From: JBBARC01 sp040400005
GTDB lineage: Bacteria; Pseudomonadota; Alphaproteobacteria; Acetobacterales; Acetobacteraceae
Length of the DNA: 64,000 bases
Assembly (NCBI GenBank): GCA_040400005.1
Contig: JBBARC010000010.1
Span: 1 to 64,000, forward strand
Reading direction: 5' to 3'
Position numbers and translations under genes: made by a program. Of the stretch, positions 25,520 through 34,147 are shown one piece after another (the stretch's first letter is position 1; every line of letters begins with the position of its first letter). The notes beneath the pieces are model-generated. The model saw only the letters and a program-made list of their open reading frames with translations. It did not search any database and was not told the origin of the DNA.

Positions 25520-27799
25520 ATGCCCAGTATCGACAAACCGGCAATAGGCATCCTCGCAACCCTTGCCCTTGCCCTTGCCCTTGCCCTTGCCCTCGCCCTC
25601 GCCCCCGCCTTCGCCACCCCCGCCGCCAGTTTTAGAACCGTGCTCGCCATCCCAGGGTCCAGCGATGGTAGCGATGCCAATGCCGCCCTCATTACCGTTG
25701 GCGGCACCCTCTACGGCACCACAACGCGCGGTGGTGCGGCGGGCCATGGTGCGGTGATCGCGTTTAACCTGGCAACCGGCAGCGAAACTGTCATCTACAG
25801 TTTTGCCGGCGGGGTTGATGGCGACGGGCCTTATCAGGCGCTGGTCGCCATCGGCGGCACTCTCTATGGCACAACCTGGTCCGGCGGCGCCGCCAACGGC
25901 GGCACGGTGTTCGCCCTCAACCCCGCCACCGGCCGCAAAACCGTGCTTTACAGCTTTGCGGCCATGCACGATGCCAACAGCCCGGCAGCCCTTACCGTGA
26001 TTGGCGGCAAACTCTATGGCACCACCACCGGCGGCGGCGCGGCCGGCGTTGGCACGGTGTTCACGCTTGATCCCGCAACTGGGGCCGAAGCCGTGCTCCA
26101 CAGCTTCGCCCGCCGCGAGGGCTACGTTCCCACGGGGCCACTCACCAGTCTTGGCGGCGCAGTTTATGGCACAACCGGCATCGGGGGCATGTTTCACCAC
26201 GGCACGGTGTTCGCCATCAACCTGGCAACCGGCGCCGAAACCACCTTGCACAGCTTCGCCGGCGGCAAAACCGATGGGCGCGACTGCCTGGCCGGCCTTA
26301 CCGCGATCGGCGGCATCCTCTACGGCACCACCTATGGCGGTGGTGCGTTCGGCCGCGGCACGGTGTTCGCCATTAATCCTGCCACCGGCGCCGAAACATT
26401 GCTGCACAGTTTTGCCGGCGGCAGCGATGGCGCCAGCCCCTACGCCGAGCTGATAGCGGTAAACGGCACCCTCTACGGCACAACATATTCCGGCGGGGTT
26501 GCGTATAAAGGCACCGTGTTTTCGCTTGATCCGGCAACCGGCGCCGAAACCGTGCTCAACAGTTTTGCTAGCATAACCGATGGCGCCAGCCCAATTAGCG
26601 CCTTGGTCAATCTCGACGGCACACTGTATGGCACGACACTGGAAGGTGGCACATCCGGTAGCGGCACGCTGTTCGCAATCAGCCCCAGCACCGGCGTAAC
26701 AACAACCTTGCATAATTTCACCGGCCCTTCGTTTGTTGCCGCCTACGCACCATCTAACGCCTTGCTCGCCTTGAAAAATACCCTGATTTTGTCGAGCTCA
26801 TTGGGTGGCGCAGGTAGCGTTGGTGACATCGTAAAAATTAATCCGGCAACATCCGCCACCAAGGATATGTTTACGTTTTCTGGTGCGAATGCCGGCCCGA
26901 ATACTGGCCTTTACCCGCAAGGTTCACTGATCATGTCGGGTGGCCGATTGTATGGCACCACCAATCTCGGCGGCGCCTCAAATGTCGGAACTGTATTCGT
27001 CATCGATCCGGCCACCGGCGCCGAAACGCTGCTGCACAGTTTTGGCTTTACTGACAATGGCCTTTATCCGGCCGCCGGGCTCACCAAACTTGCAGGCATA
27101 CTCTACGGCACCACCGGCGGCACCGCGGTATTCGCCGTCAACCCGGCAACCGGCACTACAACCACAATCTGCAGCACCTGTGGCGGCAGCAACGACACTT
27201 TCCCAGCCGCCGGCCTGGTTGCGATCGGCAGCACGCTTTACGGTACCACACCCACCGGTGGCGCGTCCTACGCGGGCACAGTGTTCGCGCTCAACCCCAA
27301 AACCGGCGCCCAAACCGTGCTCCATAGTTTTACCGCGGGCCTCGATGGGGCAGCGCCCAATGCCGCCCTTATTAACGTCAGCGGCACACTTTATGGCACC
27401 ACGCAAAATGGTGGCGCGTGGAGCAACGGCACAGTGTTTGCCATCAACCCGTCAACAGGTGCAGAAACAATCGTCTATAGTTTCGCCGGCGCCGCCGATG
27501 GCGCCACGCCCAATGCCGCACTTACGGCCATGGGCGGCATGCTTTACGGCACCACCAGCTACGGCGGCGCCACGGGCCCGCAATCGGGCGGGCTGCGTGG
27601 CAGCGGCACAGTGTTTGCGCTCAACCCGGCAACCGGCACCGAAACAACGCTGCACCGATTTTCCGGCGATCGCTATGACACATCCTCCGATGGCAGTAGT
27701 CCCGCCGCCGCACTGGTTATCGCAGGCGGCAAACTCTATGGCACCACCCAATTCGGCGGCGCCACCGGCCGCGGCACGGTGTTTGAAGTGGTGCCCTGA
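25520..27799 (+). CDS. Exported GloVer (Gloeo_Verruco) tandem-repeat protein
   Basis: The 759-residue protein consists of a signal peptide and about thirteen repeats of roughly 50-60 residues. Each is built on the pattern LYGTT-x2-GG-x4-G-TVFAINPATGAET-x-LHSFAGG-x-DG, the choice-of-anchor GloVer repeat (TIGR03803 family), expected to fold as short beta strands and possibly a propeller. Function in the family is unknown. No membrane anchor or sorting motif is visible at the C-terminus (RGTVFEVVP). GAGAGAGG seven bases upstream supports the ATG. One repeat in the middle (about 26700-26900) is degenerate. The signal peptide hydrophobic core is encoded by a hexanucleotide repeat, listed separately. 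Confidence 0.85.
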   Translation: MPSIDKPAIGILATLALALALALALALAPAFATPAASFRTVLAIPGSSDGSDANAALITVGGTLYGTTTRGGAAGHGAVIAFNLATGSETVIYSFAGGVDGDGPYQALVAIGGTLYGTTWSGGAANGGTVFALNPATGRKTVLYSFAAMHDANSPAALTVIGGKLYGTTTGGGAAGVGTVFTLDPATGAEAVLHSFARREGYVPTGPLTSLGGAVYGTTGIGGMFHHGTVFAINLATGAETTLHSFAGGKTDGRDCLAGLTAIGGILYGTTYGGGAFGRGTVFAINPATGAETLLHSFAGGSDGASPYAELIAVNGTLYGTTYSGGVAYKGTVFSLDPATGAETVLNSFASITDGASPISALVNLDGTLYGTTLEGGTSGSGTLFAISPSTGVTTTLHNFTGPSFVAAYAPSNALLALKNTLILSSSLGGAGSVGDIVKINPATSATKDMFTFSGANAGPNTGLYPQGSLIMSGGRLYGTTNLGGASNVGTVFVIDPATGAETLLHSFGFTDNGLYPAAGLTKLAGILYGTTGGTAVFAVNPATGTTTTICSTCGGSNDTFPAAGLVAIGSTLYGTTPTGGASYAGTVFALNPKTGAQTVLHSFTAGLDGAAPNAALINVSGTLYGTTQNGGAWSNGTVFAINPSTGAETIVYSFAGAADGATPNAALTAMGGMLYGTTSYGGATGPQSGGLRGSGTVFALNPATGTETTLHRFSGDRYDTSSDGSSPAAALVIAGGKLYGTTQFGGATGRGTVFEVVP
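25562..25609 (+). repeat. In-frame hexanucleotide microsatellite in a signal peptide
   Basis: CTTGCC occurs five times in a row, then CTCGCC twice and CCCGCC once, encoding a run of Leu-Ala pairs that forms the hydrophobic core of the GloVer protein's signal peptide. Unit gain or loss would change core length by two residues without shifting the frame. Confidence 0.9.
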
Positions 27800-27884
27800 A
27801 GCTGTCCGCCCCGTACGGCGGGCTTGCCCGCCGCCGCAAGCTCAAACGCGCAAACCTGCCCCCCGCGCACGCCCCCGCAAAAAA

Positions 27885-29495
27885 TTACCCCACCAAAACC
27901 AACCCATTCGCCAACGCCGACACCACCGCCTCGTCCGATACCACCCCGACCGCCTCCAAATGCCCGCGCACCAACCCACACCCCAACCGCTGCGCACTCC
28001 CCGCCACCCCCTCACCACCGGTGCTCAACCAAATCATCCGCACCCCGGCCCCCCAAACCCTTAATGCCGCCCAAACCGCATAAGCCGCAGCCTCCGCCGC
28101 CAGCCCGCTCATCGCCTCCGATCCGCGCCAAACAAACACCGCCTCACCATCGCCGATCTGCGCCAAAAAATTCTCCGCCAGCCGCGTCATCACCCGCGCC
28201 AACCGCACAAACCCATCCGCTGGTGGTGCCACATCGCGCGGATACGGCGTGCCAATACTAAACCCGTAACTTTCCTCAATCAGCCGCCATTCCGCATCAT
28301 CCGCATGGCGCACCCCCCAATGATAGCTGTCCACATCACCAATCTCAGCAAACCCCGCCAAAATCGCGCGCACCAGCGCCGGTTGCCGGTTTTCCACAAA
28401 CCGCAACAATCCCGCCCGGCTATCGCCCAACCGCCGCTGCACATTGGGCAGCGCGCAGCCATTGCCCATACTTTCAAACCGCCGCGCAAACGGCTCCGGC
28501 CCCAATCCGGTCAGGCTACGCACTGCATCTTGCAAGCTGCCATCAGCCAGATTTCCAACCAGAGGCGCACGGTAAGCAGGCTCAGCCGCCGGTATCGCCG
28601 CGCCCACCCGCACCGTGCTCAACGCGCACGCAAACGGCTTACCAAAATGAAATAACGGGTCGCTGGTTTCAAACGCCGCATCCACGTTATTAAACGAAAT
28701 CAAAACAAAATCGTCCGCCGTATCCACCGCCGGCAGCGCAAACCCTAACGTCAACTGCGCCCGTAAATCAACAAACCCCAACAGACGCTCATCCGCGCCA
28801 ATCGCCACGCGCTGGCGCATGGCCGATCCATCCGGCGGCGCAAACGGCCGCATATCCAACAAAACGCTATGTCCTGCCTTAGTCTTTCCGCGCGTAACGG
28901 ATCGCGCCACGTGCAAAACACTATGCGCCCCCACCGCCCACGCATACGCATCTTCCGGTGTGCCAAACCCCTCGCCCAGCAAACCCTCGGTCGCCTCATT
29001 CCAGCTAAACCGCGTCTCCGCCATCGGCTGCGCAACATCTGGCACCACCGGCGCCACCACATGCAGCACCCGCAACCGGATTAAGCAAAACTGGTCCGCC
29101 CCTGTATCTGCCTCGGTCAGTTCCAATTCAATTGCCAAAGCGCCGCGCCGAACCGCATTTGCCGGCACGGCTATCCGCCAAACACACGCCCCGCCCAGTC
29201 GCCGGCTCGCCGCAAGCCGGGCGCCCAAACGCCCACCCCCCAATCTTATAACCAAGGTATTATGCAGCGCGCCGGGGGCGCCCATCAGCGGCCCCAGGGT
29301 CAGCTCCACCGCCAATAGCCCAGGTCCTGCCTGCACCCGCGCCAACACCGCATCGGCCACCGGCACGGTTAAATGCGCCCGCCGCCCACGCGACCAAGCG
29401 CGTCCATTTTGGGGCGGCTCCCACACGGCATCATCCAATGCCAGCCTCTCCGCATCAGCGCCGCCGAACCCGAACGCTGCCAACGTCGTGATCAC
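27885..29495 (-). CDS. Hypothetical protein with C-terminal DUF1796-like (putative papain-like peptidase) domain
   Basis: The protein has 536 residues. The N-terminal ~300 residues have beta-rich carbohydrate-binding character without a motif I can name. The second half holds ARRFESMGNGCALPNVQRRLGDSRAGLLRFVENRQPALVRAILAGFAEIGD, resembling the DUF1796 opening (a Cys in a GxxC context followed by a FESMG/LLRF pattern), and a final Rossmann-like segment. Such domains often accompany glycan-related genes. No signal peptide. It lies 6 bases downstream of mntR on the same strand and may be co-transcribed with it, although no functional link to manganese is apparent. Confidence 0.55.
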   Translation of the reverse strand: MITTLAAFGFGGADAERLALDDAVWEPPQNGRAWSRGRRAHLTVPVADAVLARVQAGPGLLAVELTLGPLMGAPGALHNTLVIRLGGGRLGARLAASRRLGGACVWRIAVPANAVRRGALAIELELTEADTGADQFCLIRLRVLHVVAPVVPDVAQPMAETRFSWNEATEGLLGEGFGTPEDAYAWAVGAHSVLHVARSVTRGKTKAGHSVLLDMRPFAPPDGSAMRQRVAIGADERLLGFVDLRAQLTLGFALPAVDTADDFVLISFNNVDAAFETSDPLFHFGKPFACALSTVRVGAAIPAAEPAYRAPLVGNLADGSLQDAVRSLTGLGPEPFARRFESMGNGCALPNVQRRLGDSRAGLLRFVENRQPALVRAILAGFAEIGDVDSYHWGVRHADDAEWRLIEESYGFSIGTPYPRDVAPPADGFVRLARVMTRLAENFLAQIGDGEAVFVWRGSEAMSGLAAEAAAYAVWAALRVWGAGVRMIWLSTGGEGVAGSAQRLGCGLVRGHLEAVGVVSDEAVVSALANGLVLVG

Positions 29496-29501
29496 GCGGC
29501 G

Positions 29502-30014
29502 CTACCCAGCATGTTCCAAAAACCGCGCAAACGCCGCCAGCGTCTCGTCCGATACATGGTGCTCCAACCCCTCCGCATCCGCCTCCGCCGCCGCCCGCGG
29601 CACCCCCACCGCCAACAGCAGCCGCACCACCAACTGATGCCGCGCCCGCACGCGTGCCGCCAACGCCTCGCCCGCCTCAGTCAGAAAAACCCCGCGATAC
29701 GCCCGCGCCGTTGCCAGCCCCTCGCGCTTCAACCGGGCAATCGCGCGCCCGGCTGACACATGCGAAACCCCCAACCGCCGCGCAATCTCAATGGCGCGCG
29801 CTTCCCCACTCTCGGCAATCAAATCGCCAATCAGCTCGACATAATCTTCCAAAACCTCACGCGCCCGCGCCGTGCGCGCCAGCCCAAAACCGCGCGCCTG
29901 GTCCGCCTCGCTGGGTAAAACCCCATCACTGATGGCGACATCATCACTGCCCAAGGGGGCATAGGGCAGGGGGGCATAGGGCAGGGGGGCATTGCGGGCG
30001 ATGGCAAACCTCAC
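29502..30014 (-). CDS. mntR: Manganese-responsive transcriptional regulator MntR (DtxR family)
   Basis: A Mn2+-sensing repressor of the importer gene mntH. The protein shows the MntR pattern: REVLEDYVELIGDLIAESGEARAIEIARRLGVSHVSAGRAIARLKREGLATARAYRGVFLTEAGEALAARVRARHQLVVRLLLAVGVPRAAAEADAEGLEHHVSDETLAAF. This includes the winged-helix domain and the metal-binding Glu/His residues in the dimerisation domain (RHQ, EGLEHHVS). GTG 30014 is taken as start; TTG 30029 is an alternative. Its first ~45 residues are unusual and include a 15-bp tandem repeat encoding NAPLPYAPLPYAPL. Divergent from mntH with a palindromic site between. Confidence 0.88.
   Translation of the reverse strand: MRFAIARNAPLPYAPLPYAPLGSDDVAISDGVLPSEADQARGFGLARTARAREVLEDYVELIGDLIAESGEARAIEIARRLGVSHVSAGRAIARLKREGLATARAYRGVFLTEAGEALAARVRARHQLVVRLLLAVGVPRAAAEADAEGLEHHVSDETLAAFARFLEHAG
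29953..29997. repeat. Three 15-bp tandem repeats in the mntR N-terminal coding region
   Basis: The unit AGGGGGGCATAGGGC (plus strand) occurs twice fully and once partly, encoding Ala-Pro-Leu-Pro-Tyr repeats near the MntR N-terminus. The multiple of three preserves the frame. Confidence 0.75.
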
Positions 30015-30052
30015 ACGTATTTTGGCCAAACCAATCTAGCTGCTTGCACAAA

Positions 30053-30070
30053 ATGTAGCCTAGACTACAT
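30053..30070. promoter_or_regulatory. Palindromic MntR-type operator between mntR and mntH
   Basis: ATGTAG at 30053-30058 and its exact complement CTACAT at 30065-30070 are separated by six bases (CCTAGA). The arrangement resembles the proteobacterial MntR/Mur box (ACATAGC-type half-sites). It lies 10 bases before the mntH ATG and about 40 bases from the mntR start, so one bound dimer could block both genes. Confidence 0.7.
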
Positions 30071-30080
30071 CTATATTGCA

Positions 30081-31382
30081 ATGCACACCGAACCTCCGCC
30101 GCCCAAATTGTCCAACACCGGCGTCACCAGCCGCGCCCGCGCCGGCGCCCATGCGGTGCTGCGCGGCCGGCTGCGCGGGCCGCGCGCCATCCTGCCCTTC
30201 GTCGGCCCCGCCGTTATCGCGTCCGTCGCCTATGTCGATCCTGGTAATTTCGCGACAAACATCCAGGCCGGCAGCCAATATGGCTACGCCCTGCTGTGGG
30301 TGGTGCTGCTGGCCAATCTCGTCGCCATGCTGTTCCAAGGCCTCTCCGCCCGCCTCGGCATCGCCACCGGCAAAAACCTGGCCGAGCTCTGCCGCGATCG
30401 CTTCCCCCGCCCCCTGGTGCTGATCATGTGGGTGGTCAGCGAAATCGGTGCCGTCGCCACCGACCTCGCCGAATTTTTGGGCGGCGCCATTGGCCTCTCC
30501 CTGCTGTTCGGCATGCCCCTGCTCGCCGGCATGGTCGCCGTCGGCATCATCACCTTTGCCATACTGATGCTAGATCGCGGCGGTTTTCGCCCGCTGGAAC
30601 TGGCCATCGGTGCCTTCATCGGCATCATCGGCGCCTGCTACCTCACCGAAATCTTGCTGCTGCCACCCGATTGGTTAGCCGCCGCCCGTGGTGCGCTCAT
30701 CCCAACCCTGCCAGACCACGCTGCCGCCCTGTTGGCTGCCGGCATCTTTGGTGCAACTGTCATGCCGCACGCCATCTACCTGCACTCCGGCCTCACCCAA
30801 AACCGCGTTCACGCGGCAACCGAGCAAGACCGCGCCCTTCTGGTGCGCTTCTCCAACCGCGAGGTCGTCGCCGCCCTCACCTTTGCTGGCCTCATCAACG
30901 CCGCCATGATGATGATGGCCGCCGCCGCCTTCCGCGATGCCGCAAGCCCGGTCGCGAGTATCGAAACCGCCTACCGCACCCTCATCCCGTTGTTCGGCGG
31001 GGCGGCCGCGGCGGTGTTCCTGCTCTCCCTCATGGCGTCCGGCATCTCAAGCTCCGTCGTCGGCACCATGGCCGGCCAGCTTATCATGCAAGGTTTTATC
31101 GGCTTTCAAATCCCGGTCTGGCTGCGCCGCCTGCTGACCATGCTGCCCGCCTTCGCCGTGGTCGCCATGGGCGCCAACCCCACCACCTGCCTTATCCTCA
31201 GCCAGGTCGTGCTCAGCTTCGTATTGCCCGTGCCCATGATCGCCCTGCTTATCCTCTGCCGCGACCGCGGCCTCATGGGCACGCTGGCCCTGCGCGGCCC
31301 CCTGTATGCCCTGGCCCTGCTGGCTGCTTTTGGCACCTTGGCGTTGAATGCAGTGTTGGTTGTGCAGGAAAGCTTAAGCTAG
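30081..31382 (+). CDS. mntH: Mn2+/Fe2+:H+ symporter MntH (NRAMP family)
   Basis: An inner-membrane proton-coupled importer of divalent manganese. The 433-residue protein has about eleven transmembrane segments. The metal-site motif DPGN (53-56) is in helix 1 and MPH of GATVMPHAIYLHS is in helix 6, the two family hallmarks. The N-terminal ~35 residues are cytoplasmic and basic. The ATG follows the palindromic operator by only 10 bases and has no ribosome-binding site (CTATATTGCA), so the message may be leaderless or start further upstream. Regulated, most likely, by the divergent MntR. Confidence 0.95.
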   Translation: MHTEPPPPKLSNTGVTSRARAGAHAVLRGRLRGPRAILPFVGPAVIASVAYVDPGNFATNIQAGSQYGYALLWVVLLANLVAMLFQGLSARLGIATGKNLAELCRDRFPRPLVLIMWVVSEIGAVATDLAEFLGGAIGLSLLFGMPLLAGMVAVGIITFAILMLDRGGFRPLELAIGAFIGIIGACYLTEILLLPPDWLAAARGALIPTLPDHAAALLAAGIFGATVMPHAIYLHSGLTQNRVHAATEQDRALLVRFSNREVVAALTFAGLINAAMMMMAAAAFRDAASPVASIETAYRTLIPLFGGAAAAVFLLSLMASGISSSVVGTMAGQLIMQGFIGFQIPVWLRRLLTMLPAFAVVAMGANPTTCLILSQVVLSFVLPVPMIALLILCRDRGLMGTLALRGPLYALALLAAFGTLALNAVLVVQESLS

Positions 31383-31499
31383 ATAAGGCAAGAGCGGGCT
31401 CGTAAAAACCGCCAATGCGTTAGCGGCGAGGCCATATCGGGGCGCAAGCATAACGTTGAGACTTCGCCGGTGCACTTGATCGGTGGCGTTCGCAAACTG

Positions 31500-31745
31500 A
31501 TGCGCAACATCTCCAGCGAAAAACATACAGACAAGCGATCCGCACAAGTGTTATCTGAAAAGATCTTGGCCTTCCTTGCCGCCTTGCCCACATTCGACCA
31601 TCGCCAATCTGAACTTCAGACCTTCGCGGTCGCCGTCGCGGTCGCCGCAGCCAACCCCCGTCGCATCTCGCACGAGGCCGCGCGGGCCTGGTTGCTACGC
31701 CTGTTCCAAGGCGATTTCGAAGTACCACCACCGCAACCGGTATAA
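31500..31745 (+). CDS. Small hypothetical ORF (low certainty)
   Basis: This is an 81-codon frame in the ~400-base gap between mntH and the alcohol dehydrogenase gene. The predicted sequence (LSEKILAFLAALPTFDHRQSELQTFAVAVAVAAANPRRISHEAARAWLLRLFQGDF) looks helical and amphipathic and could be genuine, but no family is recognised. There is no clear ribosome-binding site and an antisense frame is also open. The rest of the gap shows nothing else. Confidence 0.3.
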   Translation: MRNISSEKHTDKRSAQVLSEKILAFLAALPTFDHRQSELQTFAVAVAVAAANPRRISHEAARAWLLRLFQGDFEVPPPQPV

Positions 31746-31780
31746 TCCGTGGCGATAAGCTGGGCGCCCCAGGCGGTAGC

Positions 31781-32941
31781 TCATCCCACCCAAACCTCCC
31801 GATACAACCCCGCAATCTGCCCCGCATCCGCCCCCCGCGGATTATTCGCCGGGCTGCCCGATGCCACTGCTTGGGCTGCCATCACCTCCACCCGCCCATG
31901 CCAATCATCGTACAAAATCCCAAACGCCGCCGGCCCCGGCACATCCAGCGCCGCAACCAGCCCCGCCAACCCCGCCACCAATTTTTCGCCCGCAACAGCA
32001 TCCCCATCGGCCGCCGCGGCAAACCCCAAATGCCGCGCCGCCTTGGCATACCGCCCTGGTGCGCCCGCCAAACTAAACCGCGTCACCGCACACAACAGCA
32101 TGGCGTTACTCAACCCATGCGGCACATGAAAATGCGCCCCCACCGGGCGAGACATGCCGTGTACCAGCGCCACCGACGCATTGGTAAACGCAATCCCGGC
32201 CAAATGGGCTGCCATCATCATCGCCTCACGCGCGTCGCGGTCCTGCCCATCGGCATAAACCCGCGGCAAGGCACCGCCGATTAAATCCAGCGCGGCCAGC
32301 GCCATCGCATCGGAATACGGGTTTGCCTTGCGCGAAACATAAGCTTCTAGCGCATGGGTCAGTGTATCCAGCCCAGTATCCGCCGTGGTGCGCTTGGGCA
32401 CGCTTAAGGTCAGTTCAAAATCCACAATGGCCGCCAGCGGCACCGCGCCCAGCCCCATAATCAGCATTTTTTCGTGGGCGGCGGTGTCGGTCACCACCGC
32501 GGCCCGCGTTGCCTCGCTGCCGGTGCCGGCTGTGGTGGGGATCGCAATCAGTGGCAGCTTGGCAAAATCGGCCGCCACCGGCATTTTCCACTCACGCAGA
32601 TGGCTGCCGCCACTGGCCAAAATGGTCATCGCCTTGGCGGTATCGATGGGGGACCCCCCGCCAAACGCCAATAAACAATCAAAATCCCCCGCCCGCATCA
32701 CGGCTAGGCCCGCATCAATCACGTGGTCTTCAGGTTCCGGTATGGTGTCGGCAAACACGGCTGCCTTCATGCCGGCCGCCCGCAGTGGGGCCAGAACACG
32801 TTCAATCAGCCCGGTTGAAACCATCACGGGGTCGGTTACAATCAGCGGCCGGCTTAACCCCAACCGCGCCAGCAAAGCGGCAATTTCGCCGACACACCCG
32901 GCGCCGATTAGCGTGGTGCGCGGCGCTACGAGCACAGGCAT
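31781..32941 (-). CDS. Iron-containing (type III) alcohol dehydrogenase
   Basis: An NAD(P)-dependent alcohol dehydrogenase of 386 residues. The nucleotide-binding GGGSPIDTAKAM motif lies at about 95-106, PTTAGTGSEATRAAVVTD at about 136-153, and the metal ligands are expected in DTGLDTLTHALEAYVS (Asp, His) and VHGMSRPVGAHFHVPHGLSNAML (two His). The substrate may be a short-chain alcohol, lactaldehyde or hydroxy acid. Its first 16 bases overlap the end of metC, making it the last gene of an sseA-metC-adh operon, although no pathway obviously joins the three. Confidence 0.9.
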   Translation of the reverse strand: MPVLVAPRTTLIGAGCVGEIAALLARLGLSRPLIVTDPVMVSTGLIERVLAPLRAAGMKAAVFADTIPEPEDHVIDAGLAVMRAGDFDCLLAFGGGSPIDTAKAMTILASGGSHLREWKMPVAADFAKLPLIAIPTTAGTGSEATRAAVVTDTAAHEKMLIMGLGAVPLAAIVDFELTLSVPKRTTADTGLDTLTHALEAYVSRKANPYSDAMALAALDLIGGALPRVYADGQDRDAREAMMMAAHLAGIAFTNASVALVHGMSRPVGAHFHVPHGLSNAMLLCAVTRFSLAGAPGRYAKAARHLGFAAAADGDAVAGEKLVAGLAGLVAALDVPGPAAFGILYDDWHGRVEVMAAQAVASGSPANNPRGADAGQIAGLYREVWVG

Positions 32942-34143
32942 GTGGCAAACCCCCGTTCCAAATCCGCGATCAAATCGGCGGGGTCTTCTAGCCCAATATG
33001 AAAGCGCACCATTGCCCCGCCAAAATCAGGTGCTCCGGCGGCACTGCGGGTAATCAACCCGGTGGTGGGCAACGCCAAACTTTCAAACCCGCCCCACGAG
33101 GCGCCAATGCCAAACAGGGTTAGCGCATCGACCAGCGCATGGGTTTGGTCCACGCGCACACCCGGTGCGAATACCACGCCAAACAAACTGGCAGCGCCGC
33201 TGAAATCCCGCGCCCAAAGTGCGTGCCCAGGGGCGCCGGGCAGGGCAGGGTAAAGCACCTGCGCCACCTCCGCCCGGCCGGCAAACCATTTTGCCACGGT
33301 TAGCGCCGACTGCATCTGCCGCGCCTGGCGCACCAGCAGGGTGCGCAAACCGCGTAAGGTGAGCCAGCAATCATCGGGGGACGCATACTGCCCCAGCACC
33401 AACGCCGCATCGCGCACCTTGTGCCAATGCCGGTCATCGGCGGTAATGATCCCGCCCAGCAGCACATCCGAATGCCCGACCGCGTATTTGGTCAGCGCCT
33501 GGATCGACACATCCACCCCATGCGCAAAGGGGTCAAAATGCCCAAACCCCCAGGTGTTATCCATCAGCACAGCGGCGCCCTGCGCCTGCGCCAAAGCTGC
33601 CAATGCCGGCACATCCTGCATCTCAAACGTATGGCTGCCCGGGCTTTCCAAATACAAAACCCGGGTGCGGTCAGTAAACAACGCCGCCAATGCATCCGCT
33701 GCCATGTCCGGCTGATAATAATCAGCGGTAATCCCCAGCCGTTTGCCCATACCGTTCATAAATGTGCGCGCTGGCCCATACGCACTATCGGGCAGCAACA
33801 CATGATCGCCGGCCGAAAGGTAAGCCAGCAGCGCCACCACAACGGCGGCCAACCCGCTGCTGACAATCTGGCACCTAGTGCCGCCTTCCACCGCGGCCAC
33901 CGCATCTTCCAGCGCGTGGTGGGTCTCGCTGCCCTGCAACCCATAGGTCAGCGCCTGGTCGAAGCGCTTGGCCATAAACGCCCGGCGTTCCGCCATATCG
34001 GCATACAGCACGGTCGAGCCACGCTGAACCGGCCCATTCACAAACCCATGCGCCTTGCTACCCCCGTGTTTAATATGGGGCCGCCCAATATGTGAAAGCC
34101 GCGTCGCAAGAGATTGTTTTTGCGTATCGTGTTCGTCTATCAA
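32926..34143 (-). CDS. metC: Cystathionine beta-lyase (MetC type)
   Basis: A PLP enzyme cleaving cystathionine to homocysteine, pyruvate and ammonia. The 405-residue protein has VNGPVQRGSTVLY, the Cys/Met-metabolism signature with PLP Lys in DVSIQALTKYAVGHSDVLLGG, GLQGSETHHALEDAVAAVEGG and the C-terminal RFHIGLEDPADLIADLERG. YGLQGSETHHALE (rather than YGRxGNPT) marks it as the MetC beta-lyase group. The start is TTG 34143, because AAAGAGGTT ends about 9 bases upstream and no ATG or GTG gives the family N-terminus. It begins 4 bases after the sseA stop; the linkage with a sulfurtransferase suggests a shared sulfur-metabolism role. Confidence 0.92.
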   Translation of the reverse strand: MIDEHDTQKQSLATRLSHIGRPHIKHGGSKAHGFVNGPVQRGSTVLYADMAERRAFMAKRFDQALTYGLQGSETHHALEDAVAAVEGGTRCQIVSSGLAAVVVALLAYLSAGDHVLLPDSAYGPARTFMNGMGKRLGITADYYQPDMAADALAALFTDRTRVLYLESPGSHTFEMQDVPALAALAQAQGAAVLMDNTWGFGHFDPFAHGVDVSIQALTKYAVGHSDVLLGGIITADDRHWHKVRDAALVLGQYASPDDCWLTLRGLRTLLVRQARQMQSALTVAKWFAGRAEVAQVLYPALPGAPGHALWARDFSGAASLFGVVFAPGVRVDQTHALVDALTLFGIGASWGGFESLALPTTGLITRSAAGAPDFGGAMVRFHIGLEDPADLIADLERGFATCLCS

Positions 34144-34147
34144 AATT

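Noticed and set aside
25469..26713. 414-codon minus-strand frame opposite the GloVer gene
   Set aside because: A shadow created by the GC-rich tandem repeats; low-complexity Gly/Ala/Glu product without family features, while the plus strand has signal peptide and recognised repeats.
30296..31405. 369-codon plus-strand frame overlapping mntH
   Set aside because: Arg/His/Pro-rich out-of-frame shadow; mntH has the NRAMP motifs.
31383..31780. Minus-strand frame 31420-31827 as a gene
   Set aside because: Arg-rich, no start signal, and overlaps the 3' end of the dehydrogenase gene; composition typical of a shadow.
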